The notes under the pieces were generated by a model. That model worked only from the letters and a program-made list of their open reading frames with translations, was not told the DNA's origin and searched no databases. Below are positions 53,734 through 62,354 of a stretch of DNA of 64,000 nt, in pieces. The stretch lies in contig NZ_LR134383.1 in NCBI RefSeq assembly GCF_900637635.1, positions 1,705,501-1,769,500 on the forward strand, read 5' to 3'. The position numbers and the translations under genes are program-made. This stretch comes from Legionella jordanis (lineage in GTDB: Bacteria; Pseudomonadota; Gammaproteobacteria; Legionellales; Legionellaceae). Every line of letters begins with the position of its first letter. Within the stretch, counting starts at the first letter, position 1.

Positions 53734-54705
53734 ATGTATAAACGATTACTATGGATAAGCTTATCATTGAGCTCTTTTGCATTATATGCACTTCCACCGA
53801 TGAAGGATGAGCCTGTTTGCATCAGTGATTCCCTAACTGTTCCCTGCCCAAATCCTCAATGGGACGTTGGTATTTCTGCACTTTACCTTAAACCTTATTC
53901 CCCCCTGCTTCAACCCTATGTATTTTATCCAAGAGAGTATAAGGCCATTAAATCCGAACAAGACTGGGGATTTTTGCTTGAGGGCAGTTACCATTTCAAC
54001 ACAGGAAATGATATTAACATTAATTGGCTGCATTTTGACACGGATTACTCTGACTCTCGCTTCCGTGTGTTTGAAGACGTCGACATCCCCACCACATTTC
54101 GTCGAACTGATCTGGTTTTTGATAACCATTTTAATGCAGTAAACGTTGAATTTGCCCAGACCAGTAGTATTGGCCGCCACAGTGATTTTCGATATTTTGC
54201 CGGTCTCCAATACGTCTATGCAGATGTGTTAAGGACTGTTCATGATTATGAGCGTACAGGAGATCCAGGCCCTTTATTTGAGTTTCGGGGTACAACCCTA
54301 GACTCAAGTTATCAAGGCGTGGGCCCTCGACTAGGTATTGATATGACTCGCAAATTACCCGCTTCATTTTCACTATTTGCAAAGGGAGCCGCCGCTTTGC
54401 TGGTGGGCAAAGGCAAAGCCAAGTTGTCCGGAGAATTGCTAAGCAGTCTGCAAACTCAATTTTTAACCACTGCCAATCAGCGATACCGCATGGTACCGGA
54501 ACTTGAGGCCAGCTTAGGCGCCAGTTATGATTTTAACTTATTCAACGGGCAGATGAGTCTCATGGCTGGTTGGCTCGTGCAGCATTACATTGATATTTTC
54601 ATGCTGGTGCCAGGTGAAACCATTAACACAGAGAATAAGCTTAGCAGCCACCCGTACACATTAAGCGGCCCCTTCATTAAAGGAAAATGGCTTGCAAACG
54701 CTTAG
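53734..54705 (+). CDS. Legionella-type outer membrane protein (MOMP/pore-forming family)
   Basis: Product of 323 residues. A signal peptide ends near residue 20 (WISLSLSSFALYA). The mature protein begins with CISDSLTVPCPNPQWDVGIS then ALYLKPYSPLLQPYVF, the pattern of the Legionella major outer membrane protein family, and continues with alternating beta strands and aromatic girdles, expected as a beta barrel. Two N-terminal cysteines match disulfide-forming MOMP proteins. Legionella genomes carry several such paralogues. Preceded by a plausible sigma-70 promoter; GGGAAAG before the ATG. Confidence 0.85.
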   Translation: MYKRLLWISLSLSSFALYALPPMKDEPVCISDSLTVPCPNPQWDVGISALYLKPYSPLLQPYVFYPREYKAIKSEQDWGFLLEGSYHFNTGNDININWLHFDTDYSDSRFRVFEDVDIPTTFRRTDLVFDNHFNAVNVEFAQTSSIGRHSDFRYFAGLQYVYADVLRTVHDYERTGDPGPLFEFRGTTLDSSYQGVGPRLGIDMTRKLPASFSLFAKGAAALLVGKGKAKLSGELLSSLQTQFLTTANQRYRMVPELEASLGASYDFNLFNGQMSLMAGWLVQHYIDIFMLVPGETINTENKLSSHPYTLSGPFIKGKWLANA

Positions 54706-54739
54706 TGCTCACCTTTATTTCTGCCTGATGGATTGAATT

Positions 54740-56626
54740 ATGCTGGGCAAAATAAATATTCAATCTTGTCAGGCAGTTTTATTTTCCGGTCTATTAGCCC
54801 TTGCTTTTTTATTTCAAGGAACTTCTGATCTCTCGGTGTTAGGGATTAGTTATAGTCTCATGGTGTTTTGCTTTTTTTTAATGTTTATCCATTACCACGA
54901 TAAAATTATATTGAGCATTAACCCTGTTCTATTTTTTATTGTACTTTGGCTAATATCAAGCATTGCACCCCTTTTCTTAGGCTATGTTGCCACAACCGCC
55001 TGGTTTGGAGTATTCCAATGCAGTCTTTGGCTTAGTGCTTTTTTAATTTTTACCTACTGCCCTAATCCCGAACGCTTGTGGTCATACATTCTCACCACGC
55101 TGTGGATATGTGCATTAATTTCTTCATTTCAAGCCCTGGTGCAAGTTGTTGCCCTTCAAGAAATGCCTGTTGGTTTATTTATCAACAAAAATAGCCACGC
55201 GGCATTTTTAATGTTCGTGGTCATTCTTTTGAGTGGAAAATTTCTCACAATTAAGAGCACCACTCAGCCTTTAGGGAAAATTTTTAAATGGGGGTTAGGA
55301 GCCAGTATTTTTTTAATGAGTACAGTGATGCTACTGGTGCTAAGTCGAGGCATCATCGTCAGCTTTTCAATTGCAATGCCAGCATTGTTTTTCCAAACTA
55401 GGGATGGGGGAAATAGGGATCGATGGTTTGAGCTCGCGCTGATTTTTTTTGCGGCTTTATTAGCCATTTTTCTATTCGCAAAACCGGCCATTGCTCACCG
55501 AATAGCATTATTACACCAGGAGAAATCAAGAGTTGTTCTTTGGGAAGGCGCCTGGCATCTCTGGCAAAACCAAAAATGGTTTGGTGTGGGTATTTTTAAT
55601 TTCATGCATTACTATCCAGCCTTCAGTCTGCCTGGTGATGGCTCAAATTTACAGTATGCTCATAATGACTACTTGCAGCTACTTATAGAGATTGGAGTCA
55701 TTGGTCTGCTCAGTTTTATGGCCATTTTGTATTACATTATTGCTACTGGATGGTGTTTTAAAGCAGCCCATCAAACGGCCAAAGCCATTTCTTTAAAATC
55801 AGCCACTTTAGCTGTCGCTGCGCTCAGCTTACATAGTTTTGTCGATTTTAACTTTTACGTTTTAGGATTGAATTGCTTGCTGGGTTGTGGATTGGGTTAT
55901 GTTCATCGAACCTTGCATGAAGTCGATGTGTTTCCTGTCTGTGAAATTAAAATAGCTCCAACTATTCGCAGCATCTCGCAAATATCAATGGCGGCCCTGT
56001 TCTTGATTCTAACAATCCAGGGAATGCGCTTGCTGATGCTTGATGTTTATGTTCAAAGAGCTGAGCGGTCACTGCAATTATTAAATTTCAACCAGGCGGA
56101 CGACCACATCAAACAAGCCATTCGTTGGTTTCCTTATTCCGATCTTCGCAGTCGAAGAGTTGATATTCTCTTAAAGCAAGCTGAAGCCTGCAGAAAAAAA
56201 AGTGAAATTCATAGAATTGGCAAAGCTGTCGAGGAAGAATTACGCTTGGCATTAATCGAAAATCCTTTCAACAGCAAAGCCTATTTTCAGCTGGGATTAG
56301 TCTATAGCCTTTACCTGAACAAAACCACTCAAGCCGAACAGTTATTCAATAAAGCTGTGACATTATACCCTCAATTTAATTTGGCGCGGCTCACTCTAGC
56401 CCAATTTTTAATCGCTAAAGGGGAGCTGGTTCACGCGCATGAGCTCCTTGAGTCGGGATTAAACTACCCAATTCAAAATGAATACGCTGAAATGTATTTA
56501 AACTATTTGGGAAAACTTCGTTATGAACATGGTCAAAAAAAGTGGGCATTGCAGGTTTTTAATCGACTAAACCAGTTAAACGTGAAAAAAACCGATTATA
56601 GCGACTTGAAAATTAGCTCACTGTAA
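54740..56626 (+). CDS. O-antigen ligase-like membrane protein with C-terminal TPR tail
   Basis: Product of 628 residues. About 11 helices to residue 430; the Wzy_C-type loop is at about 255-310, with VVLWEGAWHLWQNQKWFGVG and YAHNDYLQLLIEIGVIGLL holding the family His. The tail after residue 435 is helical with TPR-like units (FNSKAYFQLGLVYSLYLNKT, LARLTLAQFLIAKGELVHAH). Such fusions are called WaaL/Wzy or PglL-like; they link polysaccharide to lipid A core or to protein. No LPS genes lie beside it, so its acceptor cannot be stated. Weak ribosome site. Confidence 0.82.
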   Translation: MLGKINIQSCQAVLFSGLLALAFLFQGTSDLSVLGISYSLMVFCFFLMFIHYHDKIILSINPVLFFIVLWLISSIAPLFLGYVATTAWFGVFQCSLWLSAFLIFTYCPNPERLWSYILTTLWICALISSFQALVQVVALQEMPVGLFINKNSHAAFLMFVVILLSGKFLTIKSTTQPLGKIFKWGLGASIFLMSTVMLLVLSRGIIVSFSIAMPALFFQTRDGGNRDRWFELALIFFAALLAIFLFAKPAIAHRIALLHQEKSRVVLWEGAWHLWQNQKWFGVGIFNFMHYYPAFSLPGDGSNLQYAHNDYLQLLIEIGVIGLLSFMAILYYIIATGWCFKAAHQTAKAISLKSATLAVAALSLHSFVDFNFYVLGLNCLLGCGLGYVHRTLHEVDVFPVCEIKIAPTIRSISQISMAALFLILTIQGMRLLMLDVYVQRAERSLQLLNFNQADDHIKQAIRWFPYSDLRSRRVDILLKQAEACRKKSEIHRIGKAVEEELRLALIENPFNSKAYFQLGLVYSLYLNKTTQAEQLFNKAVTLYPQFNLARLTLAQFLIAKGELVHAHELLESGLNYPIQNEYAEMYLNYLGKLRYEHGQKKWALQVFNRLNQLNVKKTDYSDLKISSL

Positions 56627-56728
56627 TCTCTATTTAAGATTAAAAGCGGAAAAACCTCTGTGCATTTTCTGTCGGCAATAATTTTCTAAGATATACTTGC
56701 TAAATGACTGCAATAAACAAGGACCGTT

Positions 56729-57661
56729 ATGAAGCTTGATTACGTGATGTGTGCCTCCGAAGAAGGTTTTCATAAAGTTGTCTACTCGGAGTGGGGTTTG
56801 TCTGAACAAAATGGAAGCGCTGTCATCTGTGTCCATGGTTTAACCCGAAATCGCCATGACTTTGATCCCTTAGCGCAATTTCTAAGTGCAGATGGCCACC
56901 ATGTCTTTTGTCCTGATATTGTTGGTCGTGGGGATAGTGATTGGCTAAAAAATTTCAAACATTATAATTACCAGCAATACATTCTGGATATGAATGTATT
57001 GATTGCTCGAACCGGCGCAAAACGGCTTCACTGGATTGGTACCTCTATGGGAGGCTTAATCGGCATGTTTTTAGCGGGACTCCCAAACTCACCCATTCAA
57101 AGTTTGATATTGAATGACATTGGCCCCCAACTTCCTCTTGATGCTTTGGGAAGATTAAATCAATACGTTGGTAGAAGTAATCGTTTTAAAACTCTGGAGG
57201 AAGCCAAGCAACATTATAAAACCATTCACTCAGGCTTTGGTGAGCTCACAGAAGATCAATGGGATTATGTAACTAGACATAGCATTAAAGAACAATCCCC
57301 GGGAGTGTTTGTTCCTAAAGTAGATCCACACATTAAGGCTTCTAAACCTGCTACCCAGCTTTTAAAAGAATTCTTTAGTAATCCTCATCGGGCTCTAGAG
57401 GGCATTTTTTTTGATATTGATCTCTGGTATCTGTGGCAAAAAGTTAAATGTCCTGTATTGGTTATTCACGGTAAAAAATCTGACTTACTTTTACCCGAAT
57501 ACATTAGGCGAATGCAACGGAGCCACCCTTCAGTGGATGTGTTTGAAATTGAAGAGGCCGGACATGCTCCTATCCTTTTTCACCGCAGGGAGCATGAGAT
57601 GATTGCCAATTGGTTACCTGGAGATAAAGAATTACAAAAAATCCGCACACTCGTGGATTGA
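56729..57661 (+). CDS. Alpha/beta hydrolase
   Basis: Product of 310 residues. Oxyanion loop VHGLTRNRHDFDPLAQFL, nucleophile elbow WIGTSMGGLIGM, Asp in VIHGKKSDLLLPE and His in EAGHAPILFHR. The first part matches the haloperoxidase/epoxide hydrolase-like group with no cap-specific signature. AAGGA precedes the ATG. Substrate cannot be predicted. No signal peptide, so cytosolic. Confidence 0.85.
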   Translation: MKLDYVMCASEEGFHKVVYSEWGLSEQNGSAVICVHGLTRNRHDFDPLAQFLSADGHHVFCPDIVGRGDSDWLKNFKHYNYQQYILDMNVLIARTGAKRLHWIGTSMGGLIGMFLAGLPNSPIQSLILNDIGPQLPLDALGRLNQYVGRSNRFKTLEEAKQHYKTIHSGFGELTEDQWDYVTRHSIKEQSPGVFVPKVDPHIKASKPATQLLKEFFSNPHRALEGIFFDIDLWYLWQKVKCPVLVIHGKKSDLLLPEYIRRMQRSHPSVDVFEIEEAGHAPILFHRREHEMIANWLPGDKELQKIRTLVD

Positions 57662-57728
57662 TTTTAAAAATTATGCATCCTTAAGGAACTTCTCCTAATA
57701 TCATGGTATGCATCAAAAACAGGACGTC

Positions 57729-59054
57729 ATGACCGTGGCCATTTCAAAACCTCATCACATATTAGTCGTTGGTGGCGGAGCCGGCGGTTTAGAACTGGTA
57801 ACTCGATTAGGGCACAAACTCGGTAAATATAACAAAGCCAGGATTACTTTAGTGGATGAGCAAACAGTCCATCTCTGGAAGCCTTTGCTTCATGAAGTCG
57901 CAGCGGGTTCTTTGGATTCAAACATAGATCAAATTAACTACTATGCTCACAGTGCTGATAGTTACTATGTCTTTCAACCAGGTCGCATGATTGGACTTAA
58001 TCGAGAAGCGAAAACTATAAAACTGGGGCCTTTAGCGAATCATCATGGTGAAGTTGTCATCCCTGAAAGAAGTTTGTCTTACGACACTTTGGTGTTGGCA
58101 GTAGGAAGTTTAAGTAATGATTTTAATACCCCTGGTGTAAAAGAATATTGCTTATCCCTTGATAACCTGGAGCAAGCCAATGAGTTTCAGCAAAAATACT
58201 TAAACGAACTACTCTGCGCCCAATACGGCCCAGATAACCGCCAGGAACCTTTCCAAGTAGTTATTGTAGGTGCCGGTGCAACAGGAGTTGAATTGGCTGC
58301 TGAATTGCACCATACCTTAAGGCAAGCATCTGCTTATGGTCTGACAAGGCCCACGATTCAACTGGCTCAAATCAGTTTAATTGAAGCGGGGCCAAGAATT
58401 TTGCCGCCTTTGCCAGAAACAGTTGCGACAGCAGTTTTTGAGCGTCTCAAATCTTTAGGTATTCGCGTTTATACGCAAGAACAAGTCACCAGAGTAAGAA
58501 AAAATGGCATAGAAACCAGTTCAGGGAATTTCTACCCTGCCGACCTATCGGTTTGGGCTGCTGGTGTCAAAGCACCCGATTTTTTAGCTCAACTGGGCTT
58601 GGAAACGGATAAAATCAATCGATTGATCGTCAATAACAAATTACAAACGACTCTAGACCCCAATATTTTTGCAATTGGCGATTGTGCTTATGTTATTGAT
58701 AAAGCGACTGGTATGCCCGTTCCACCTCGTGCACAAGCGGCTCATCAACAGGCTGAAATCTTGGTTAAATCTTTGCAAAACAAGCTTGAAAACAAACCTC
58801 TTATGGATTTCAAATACCAAGATCATGGCTCTTTGGTTGCTCTAAGCTGCTACGATGCTTTTGGAAGCCTTACGAGTTTCCGCAAGTGGCAACATTCCAT
58901 AGGCGGAAAAGTAGCCCGGGTAATGTATAGAGCGCTTTATTTTTTACATTTGCAAGCTTTATATGGTTTTTGGGGAGCTATTACGATAAGACGGGCAAAA
59001 AAATTGCTTACAAAAAGAAGTCCTCGATTAAAACTGCATTTCAGTAAGTATTAA
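57729..59054 (+). CDS. ndh: Type II NADH dehydrogenase (NDH-2)
   Basis: Product of 441 residues from ATG at 57729, chosen because AGGA precedes it; ATG at 57708 would add seven residues. FAD-binding LVVGGGAGGLELVTRLG, NADH-binding VVIVGAGATGVELAAELHH, and the second FAD motif IFAIGDCAYV plus PRAQAAHQQAE. The C-terminus (FWGAITIRRAKKLLTKRSPR) is a basic amphipathic end for membrane attachment. Passes electrons from NADH to ubiquinone without pumping protons. Confidence 0.9.
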   Translation: MTVAISKPHHILVVGGGAGGLELVTRLGHKLGKYNKARITLVDEQTVHLWKPLLHEVAAGSLDSNIDQINYYAHSADSYYVFQPGRMIGLNREAKTIKLGPLANHHGEVVIPERSLSYDTLVLAVGSLSNDFNTPGVKEYCLSLDNLEQANEFQQKYLNELLCAQYGPDNRQEPFQVVIVGAGATGVELAAELHHTLRQASAYGLTRPTIQLAQISLIEAGPRILPPLPETVATAVFERLKSLGIRVYTQEQVTRVRKNGIETSSGNFYPADLSVWAAGVKAPDFLAQLGLETDKINRLIVNNKLQTTLDPNIFAIGDCAYVIDKATGMPVPPRAQAAHQQAEILVKSLQNKLENKPLMDFKYQDHGSLVALSCYDAFGSLTSFRKWQHSIGGKVARVMYRALYFLHLQALYGFWGAITIRRAKKLLTKRSPRLKLHFSKY

Positions 59055-59085
59055 TCCATACGAGGCCAGCCTAAGGGAGAATCAA

Positions 59086-60276
59086 ATGAGCAAAGGTAAA
59101 AGCAGCCCGCCAGTTTGGAATCGTGTAGCCTTCCTCTTTCAAGGAGGTGGCGCTCTGGGTGCTTTTCAGGTGGGGGTCTATGAGGCACTGCATGAGGCCG
59201 GATATCAACTTGACTGGGTCAGTGGCATTTCAATTGGCGCCATCCATGCCGCTATTGTAGCCGGCAACAAACCCGAGCACCGAGTGGATAAACTCAAGGA
59301 GTTTTGGCAAATCATAGCAAGCCCGGCCTATTTTTCCTGGTGGGATCAATATCTGGAAAACATGGGGTTAAGACGCCTGTACAATCAAATGCACGCGCAG
59401 ACCACCCTGCTGTTTGGTCAACCAGGATTTTTTAAGCCAAGATTGGTTAACCCTCATTTTTTATCCCAAAGCACTCCTGATGAAATCAGTTTTTATGATA
59501 CGGCCATCTTAAGAGAAACCCTGGAGCATTTAATAGATTTTAATATTCTAAACAACGGCAAAACACGTCTTACCTTACCTGCAGTCCGCGTTGACAATGG
59601 TGAGCAAGTTTTATTTGATAGTAAAAACCAAATCATTTATCCCGAACACATTATGGCCAGCGGCGCGCTGCCTCCTGGATTTCCCGCAGTAAGAATTGAT
59701 GGAGTGCTTTATTGGGATGGTGGCTTGGTCAACAACACACCTATTGAAGTGATTTTAAATGATTTGCCAAGGGTAAGTACTTTGTGTTTTATGATTCAAT
59801 TATTCGATCCCGAGGGTAAAGAGCCGGCTACTTTGGATGAGGTGTTGCTTAAGCAGAAAGATTTAACCTATGCCAGCAATTACAAAAGAGCCATTAAATC
59901 TTTTTGTGAGGCACACGATTTACGGCATGCAATTACTGAATTATATGACTTACTTCCTGAAGCAATGAAAAAAGAACCAAAAGTTCAGGAAATCCGAGCT
60001 ATGGGTTGCAGGACTGTTATGGTGATGGTTAGATTTCATCGTCATGCCATTGAAAGTGATTTGTCTTCCAAAGATTATGCCTTCTCCTCTTTGGCCATTT
60101 CAGAAGGGATCCGAATGGGATACCAACAAGCTTCAGATGCACTTAAAGACTCAGTATGGTTACAACCTGTTGACCCTCATGTAGGTGCTGTTCTCTACGA
60201 TATGGCCCCTCATGAAGAGCCCGAAAAAACGACTTTTGTTCATGGCAAAAAGAAAAAGGAAGTGGCTAAGGACTAA
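59086..60276 (+). CDS. Patatin-like phospholipase
   Basis: Product of 396 residues. Oxyanion motif GGGALGAFQVGVYEAL, nucleophile Ser49 in GISIGAI (G-x-S-x-G) and Asp211 in YWDGGLVNN complete the catalytic dyad. The C-terminal 110 residues look like the DUF3734 extension common in RssA/YlbK-type bacterial patatins. No signal peptide. Possibly a cytosolic or secreted phospholipase; in Legionella the VipD family patatins are effectors, but the architecture here resembles the housekeeping type. GGGAG before the ATG. Confidence 0.86.
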   Translation: MSKGKSSPPVWNRVAFLFQGGGALGAFQVGVYEALHEAGYQLDWVSGISIGAIHAAIVAGNKPEHRVDKLKEFWQIIASPAYFSWWDQYLENMGLRRLYNQMHAQTTLLFGQPGFFKPRLVNPHFLSQSTPDEISFYDTAILRETLEHLIDFNILNNGKTRLTLPAVRVDNGEQVLFDSKNQIIYPEHIMASGALPPGFPAVRIDGVLYWDGGLVNNTPIEVILNDLPRVSTLCFMIQLFDPEGKEPATLDEVLLKQKDLTYASNYKRAIKSFCEAHDLRHAITELYDLLPEAMKKEPKVQEIRAMGCRTVMVMVRFHRHAIESDLSSKDYAFSSLAISEGIRMGYQQASDALKDSVWLQPVDPHVGAVLYDMAPHEEPEKTTFVHGKKKKEVAKD

Positions 60277-60315
60277 ATAAGTCCAGCCTGTTTAAAGTTG
60301 AGATAAGGAGTTTCT

Positions 60316-60741
60316 ATGTGCAACATGAAATGCATCACCAATGGCCTAGTTGCGGGAATTGTGGCAGGAGTTTTTTTTGCAGTTTTTTTATTCAAAGCAG
60401 GCATGTTAACCACACTGGGTTCAATCATACATATGCCAACCCTCACCGGCGGCCTAATAGTCCATGCAATTGTGAGTCTCATCAGTGGAGTTCTATTTGC
60501 ACTTATCCTTGGTTGGTTAATTCATTCCTGGGTCGCAGCAATCGTTTTGGGATTACTCGTTGGCTTGTTGATGTGGTCAATTGGCCCCATGACGCTTTTG
60601 CCCTACTTGGCAACCGGAGCTCCGTTGTTTTCGAAATGGAGCCTTGTTAGCATGCAAAACAACATTCCTCCTTTAATAGGTCACCTGGTTTACGGCCTCA
60701 TACTCGCCGTCACCTTCTACGCCCTAAATAAGAAAGTTTAG
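60316..60741 (+). CDS. Small polytopic membrane protein
   Basis: Product of 141 residues with four membrane helices (about 8-30, 40-75, 76-100, 115-137), Gly- and Leu-rich (VAGIVAGVFFAVFLFKAGML). AAGGAG precedes the ATG at 60316. The N-terminal CNMKC could be coincidental. I do not recognise the family. It follows the patatin gene by 39 bases and may be transcribed with it. Confidence 0.65.
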   Translation: MCNMKCITNGLVAGIVAGVFFAVFLFKAGMLTTLGSIIHMPTLTGGLIVHAIVSLISGVLFALILGWLIHSWVAAIVLGLLVGLLMWSIGPMTLLPYLATGAPLFSKWSLVSMQNNIPPLIGHLVYGLILAVTFYALNKKV

Positions 60742-60784
60742 ATTTACTTTCCTTCCCAAGGGATAAGATGTTGATTTTCGTGTG

Positions 60785-60809
60785 CAAGGTATGCATTTTG
60801 CATACCTTG
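60785..60809. repeat. Perfect 11-base inverted repeat before the monooxygenase gene
   Basis: CAAGGTATGCA (60785-60795), TTT spacer, TGCATACCTTG (60799-60809). It is 28 bases upstream of the monooxygenase ATG and has no T-run. The symmetry, tight spacing and position suit an operator for a dimeric regulator (TetR- or MarR-like), though it might also be a hairpin that ends the preceding transcript. Confidence 0.55.
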
Positions 60810-60837
60810 GGTATCGAAGCATTGTCAAGGAGAGAGA

Positions 60838-61986
60838 ATGCGCGTTTTAATCGTCGGTGCCGGGATTGCAGGCCTCACTTTAGCGGCCTTACTTAAACAA
60901 AGAGAAATCCCTTGTGAGATCATTGAGCGACAAGCTAATTTGTCGAATGCTGGCTATATGCTTGGGATTTATCCTTTAGGCAGTAAAGTGTTGTATGGGT
61001 TAGGACTCATGAGAGACTTTATCGAAGGCACCGTTCCGGCGGACAATTACATCATGGCCAATGGGGAAAATGAAATCATTCAACAACTGCCCTTCTCTGA
61101 ATTGTTTACAGCTTACGGTCCCTATCGTTGCTGTTCCCGAAAAGCTTTAATCCAGGTTTTACTTAAGGGCTGCGAAGGCATACCAATTCGTTTTAATTCA
61201 ACCCTTGAATCTCTTTCGTCGTATGAGGATAAAGTGAGCGTGACATTCAACGACGGCAGCAAAGGAGAGTACGATTTGCTAGTAGGGGCAGACGGCATGC
61301 ACTCCAGCGTTCGCCGTCTTGCATTTAATAAAAATGATTACGATTATTATGACACAGGCTGGGGTGGTTGGGTCTGGTGGAGTGATGATCCCATGCTCAA
61401 TAAAAACATGATTAGGGAATTTTGGGGAGAAGGAACTTTTTTTGGAATCTATCCAACCGAAAACAAATTTGGCGTAATTGCTGTTACTCCAACTATGCCA
61501 GAAAAAGTGAAAGCTTACTCGGGGCGCGCAAATGACATAAAAAAGCAATTTCCTGAACTGGCTAAAATTTACCCCACTTTGTTTTCACAAATTCCAAAAG
61601 ATGATGATGAACATTTTTTCTATTGGCCCTTATCTGATGTAAGAACAAAGCGATGGTACAGTGGTCGGGTTGCTTTGGTAGGAGACGCCGCGGTAGGATT
61701 TTTACCCACAGCTGGGATCGGCGCGTCCATGGCGATGGAATCTGCCGCCGTACTCGCTGATGAATTATCCCGTACAGACCAAAATTATCTGGGTTGGGCG
61801 TTGTCTTTATATCAGAAAAGTCGCCAGCAACGAGTTGAAAAAACGCAAAAAGACTCTCGGCAATTGGCCAAATTCATGTTCGTTAAATCAACAGTTTGGG
61901 CGAATCTAAGAAATTGGCTACTGCAATATTATTCGATTAAAAATCTGGCTAAGAGCATTGACAAAAGCTTTCAAGAGCCCATTTAA
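60838..61986 (+). CDS. FAD-dependent monooxygenase
   Basis: Product of 382 residues. N-terminal dinucleotide-binding VLIVGAGIAGLTLAALLKQ, DG-type motif VGADGMHSSVRRLAF, and GDAAVGFLPTAGIGASMAME with the GD pair are the group A aromatic hydroxylase/FAD-binding pattern. Uses NAD(P)H and oxygen to hydroxylate aromatic or similar compounds. Strong ribosome site AAGGAGAG. Preceded by an inverted repeat that may control it and followed at once by a terminator. Confidence 0.87.
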   Translation: MRVLIVGAGIAGLTLAALLKQREIPCEIIERQANLSNAGYMLGIYPLGSKVLYGLGLMRDFIEGTVPADNYIMANGENEIIQQLPFSELFTAYGPYRCCSRKALIQVLLKGCEGIPIRFNSTLESLSSYEDKVSVTFNDGSKGEYDLLVGADGMHSSVRRLAFNKNDYDYYDTGWGGWVWWSDDPMLNKNMIREFWGEGTFFGIYPTENKFGVIAVTPTMPEKVKAYSGRANDIKKQFPELAKIYPTLFSQIPKDDDEHFFYWPLSDVRTKRWYSGRVALVGDAAVGFLPTAGIGASMAMESAAVLADELSRTDQNYLGWALSLYQKSRQQRVEKTQKDSRQLAKFMFVKSTVWANLRNWLLQYYSIKNLAKSIDKSFQEPI

Positions 61987-61996
61987 ATGGGCTCTT
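61973..61996. terminator. Terminator hairpin overlapping the monooxygenase stop
   Basis: A 24-base perfect palindrome AAGAGCCCATTTAAATGGGCTCTT (twelve bases per arm) at 61973-61996 spans the TAA stop (61984-61986), followed by a C/T stretch. Strong stem, no long T-run. Confidence 0.6.
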
Positions 61997-62099
61997 CCTT
62001 CATAATTCTGATTAACATCTGCACACATAAGTTTCAAATTGAGTTAACCTAATTCATTAAAAATAACTCCTGGATAACCTTCAAAGTCATTGTGTCGAA

Positions 62100-62118
62100 T
62101 CATGAGTCTGACTCATGA
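62100..62118. repeat. 19-base inverted repeat, possible operator
   Basis: TCATGAGTC (62100-62108), T, GACTCATGA (62110-62118): perfect nine-base arms with one central base. Too short-looped for a stable hairpin terminator, which makes a protein binding site more likely. No neighbouring regulator gene. Confidence 0.5.
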
Positions 62119-62291
62119 AACTCTTGGGCCTACATCCCACCCACAGTTACTGGACTAACAGGTTAATGGCGCAAGGAGAGTTAAACCGAAATTGCCATCA
62201 TCCCAACCGCTGAAATTATTGTGAAAATCGGATATTATTTTGAAAACATTCAAAACCATGGATGAGGTTTTTAGGTATTGGAAAATTATAA

Positions 62292-62310
62292 GATAATGAT
62301 TATGATAATT
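62292..62310. promoter_or_regulatory. Fur-box-like sequence
   Basis: The sequence here reads GATAAT-GATTAT-GATAAT followed by T. Aligned to the classical 19-base box (GATAAT-GATAAT-C-ATTATC) it agrees at 15 of 19 positions. It lies about 30 bases upstream of TATAAT at 62339-62344 in front of the final gene, where Fur binding could block transcription. AT-richness raises the chance of a random match. Confidence 0.45.
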
Positions 62311-62338
62311 TTTCGAGTTGCCGTCTATCTTGTCGCTT

Positions 62339-62344
62339 TATAAT
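62339..62344 (+). promoter_or_regulatory. TATAAT -10 box close to the start codon
   Basis: A perfect TATAAT ends only ten bases before the ATG at 62355, so transcription would start within about four bases of the start codon. A -35-like TTGCCG at 62318-62323 gives a short 15-base spacer. No ribosome site precedes the ATG, which agrees with a leaderless or nearly leaderless message. Confidence 0.45.
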
Positions 62345-62354
62345 AGATACTTTA

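Larger units (their letters stand above)
61987..62354. other. Intergenic region with palindrome and Fur-like site
   Basis: Gene-free stretch of 368 bases. Left end is the terminator, middle contains a 19-base inverted repeat at 62100-62118, right end has a Fur-box-like sequence (62292-62310) and a perfect TATAAT. I saw no open frame and no structured RNA that I recognise. Confidence 0.6.

Noticed and set aside
59086-60276. VipD-type patatin effector
   Set aside because: The C-terminal extension and housekeeping-like motifs favour the RssA/YlbK-type; kept as generic patatin.
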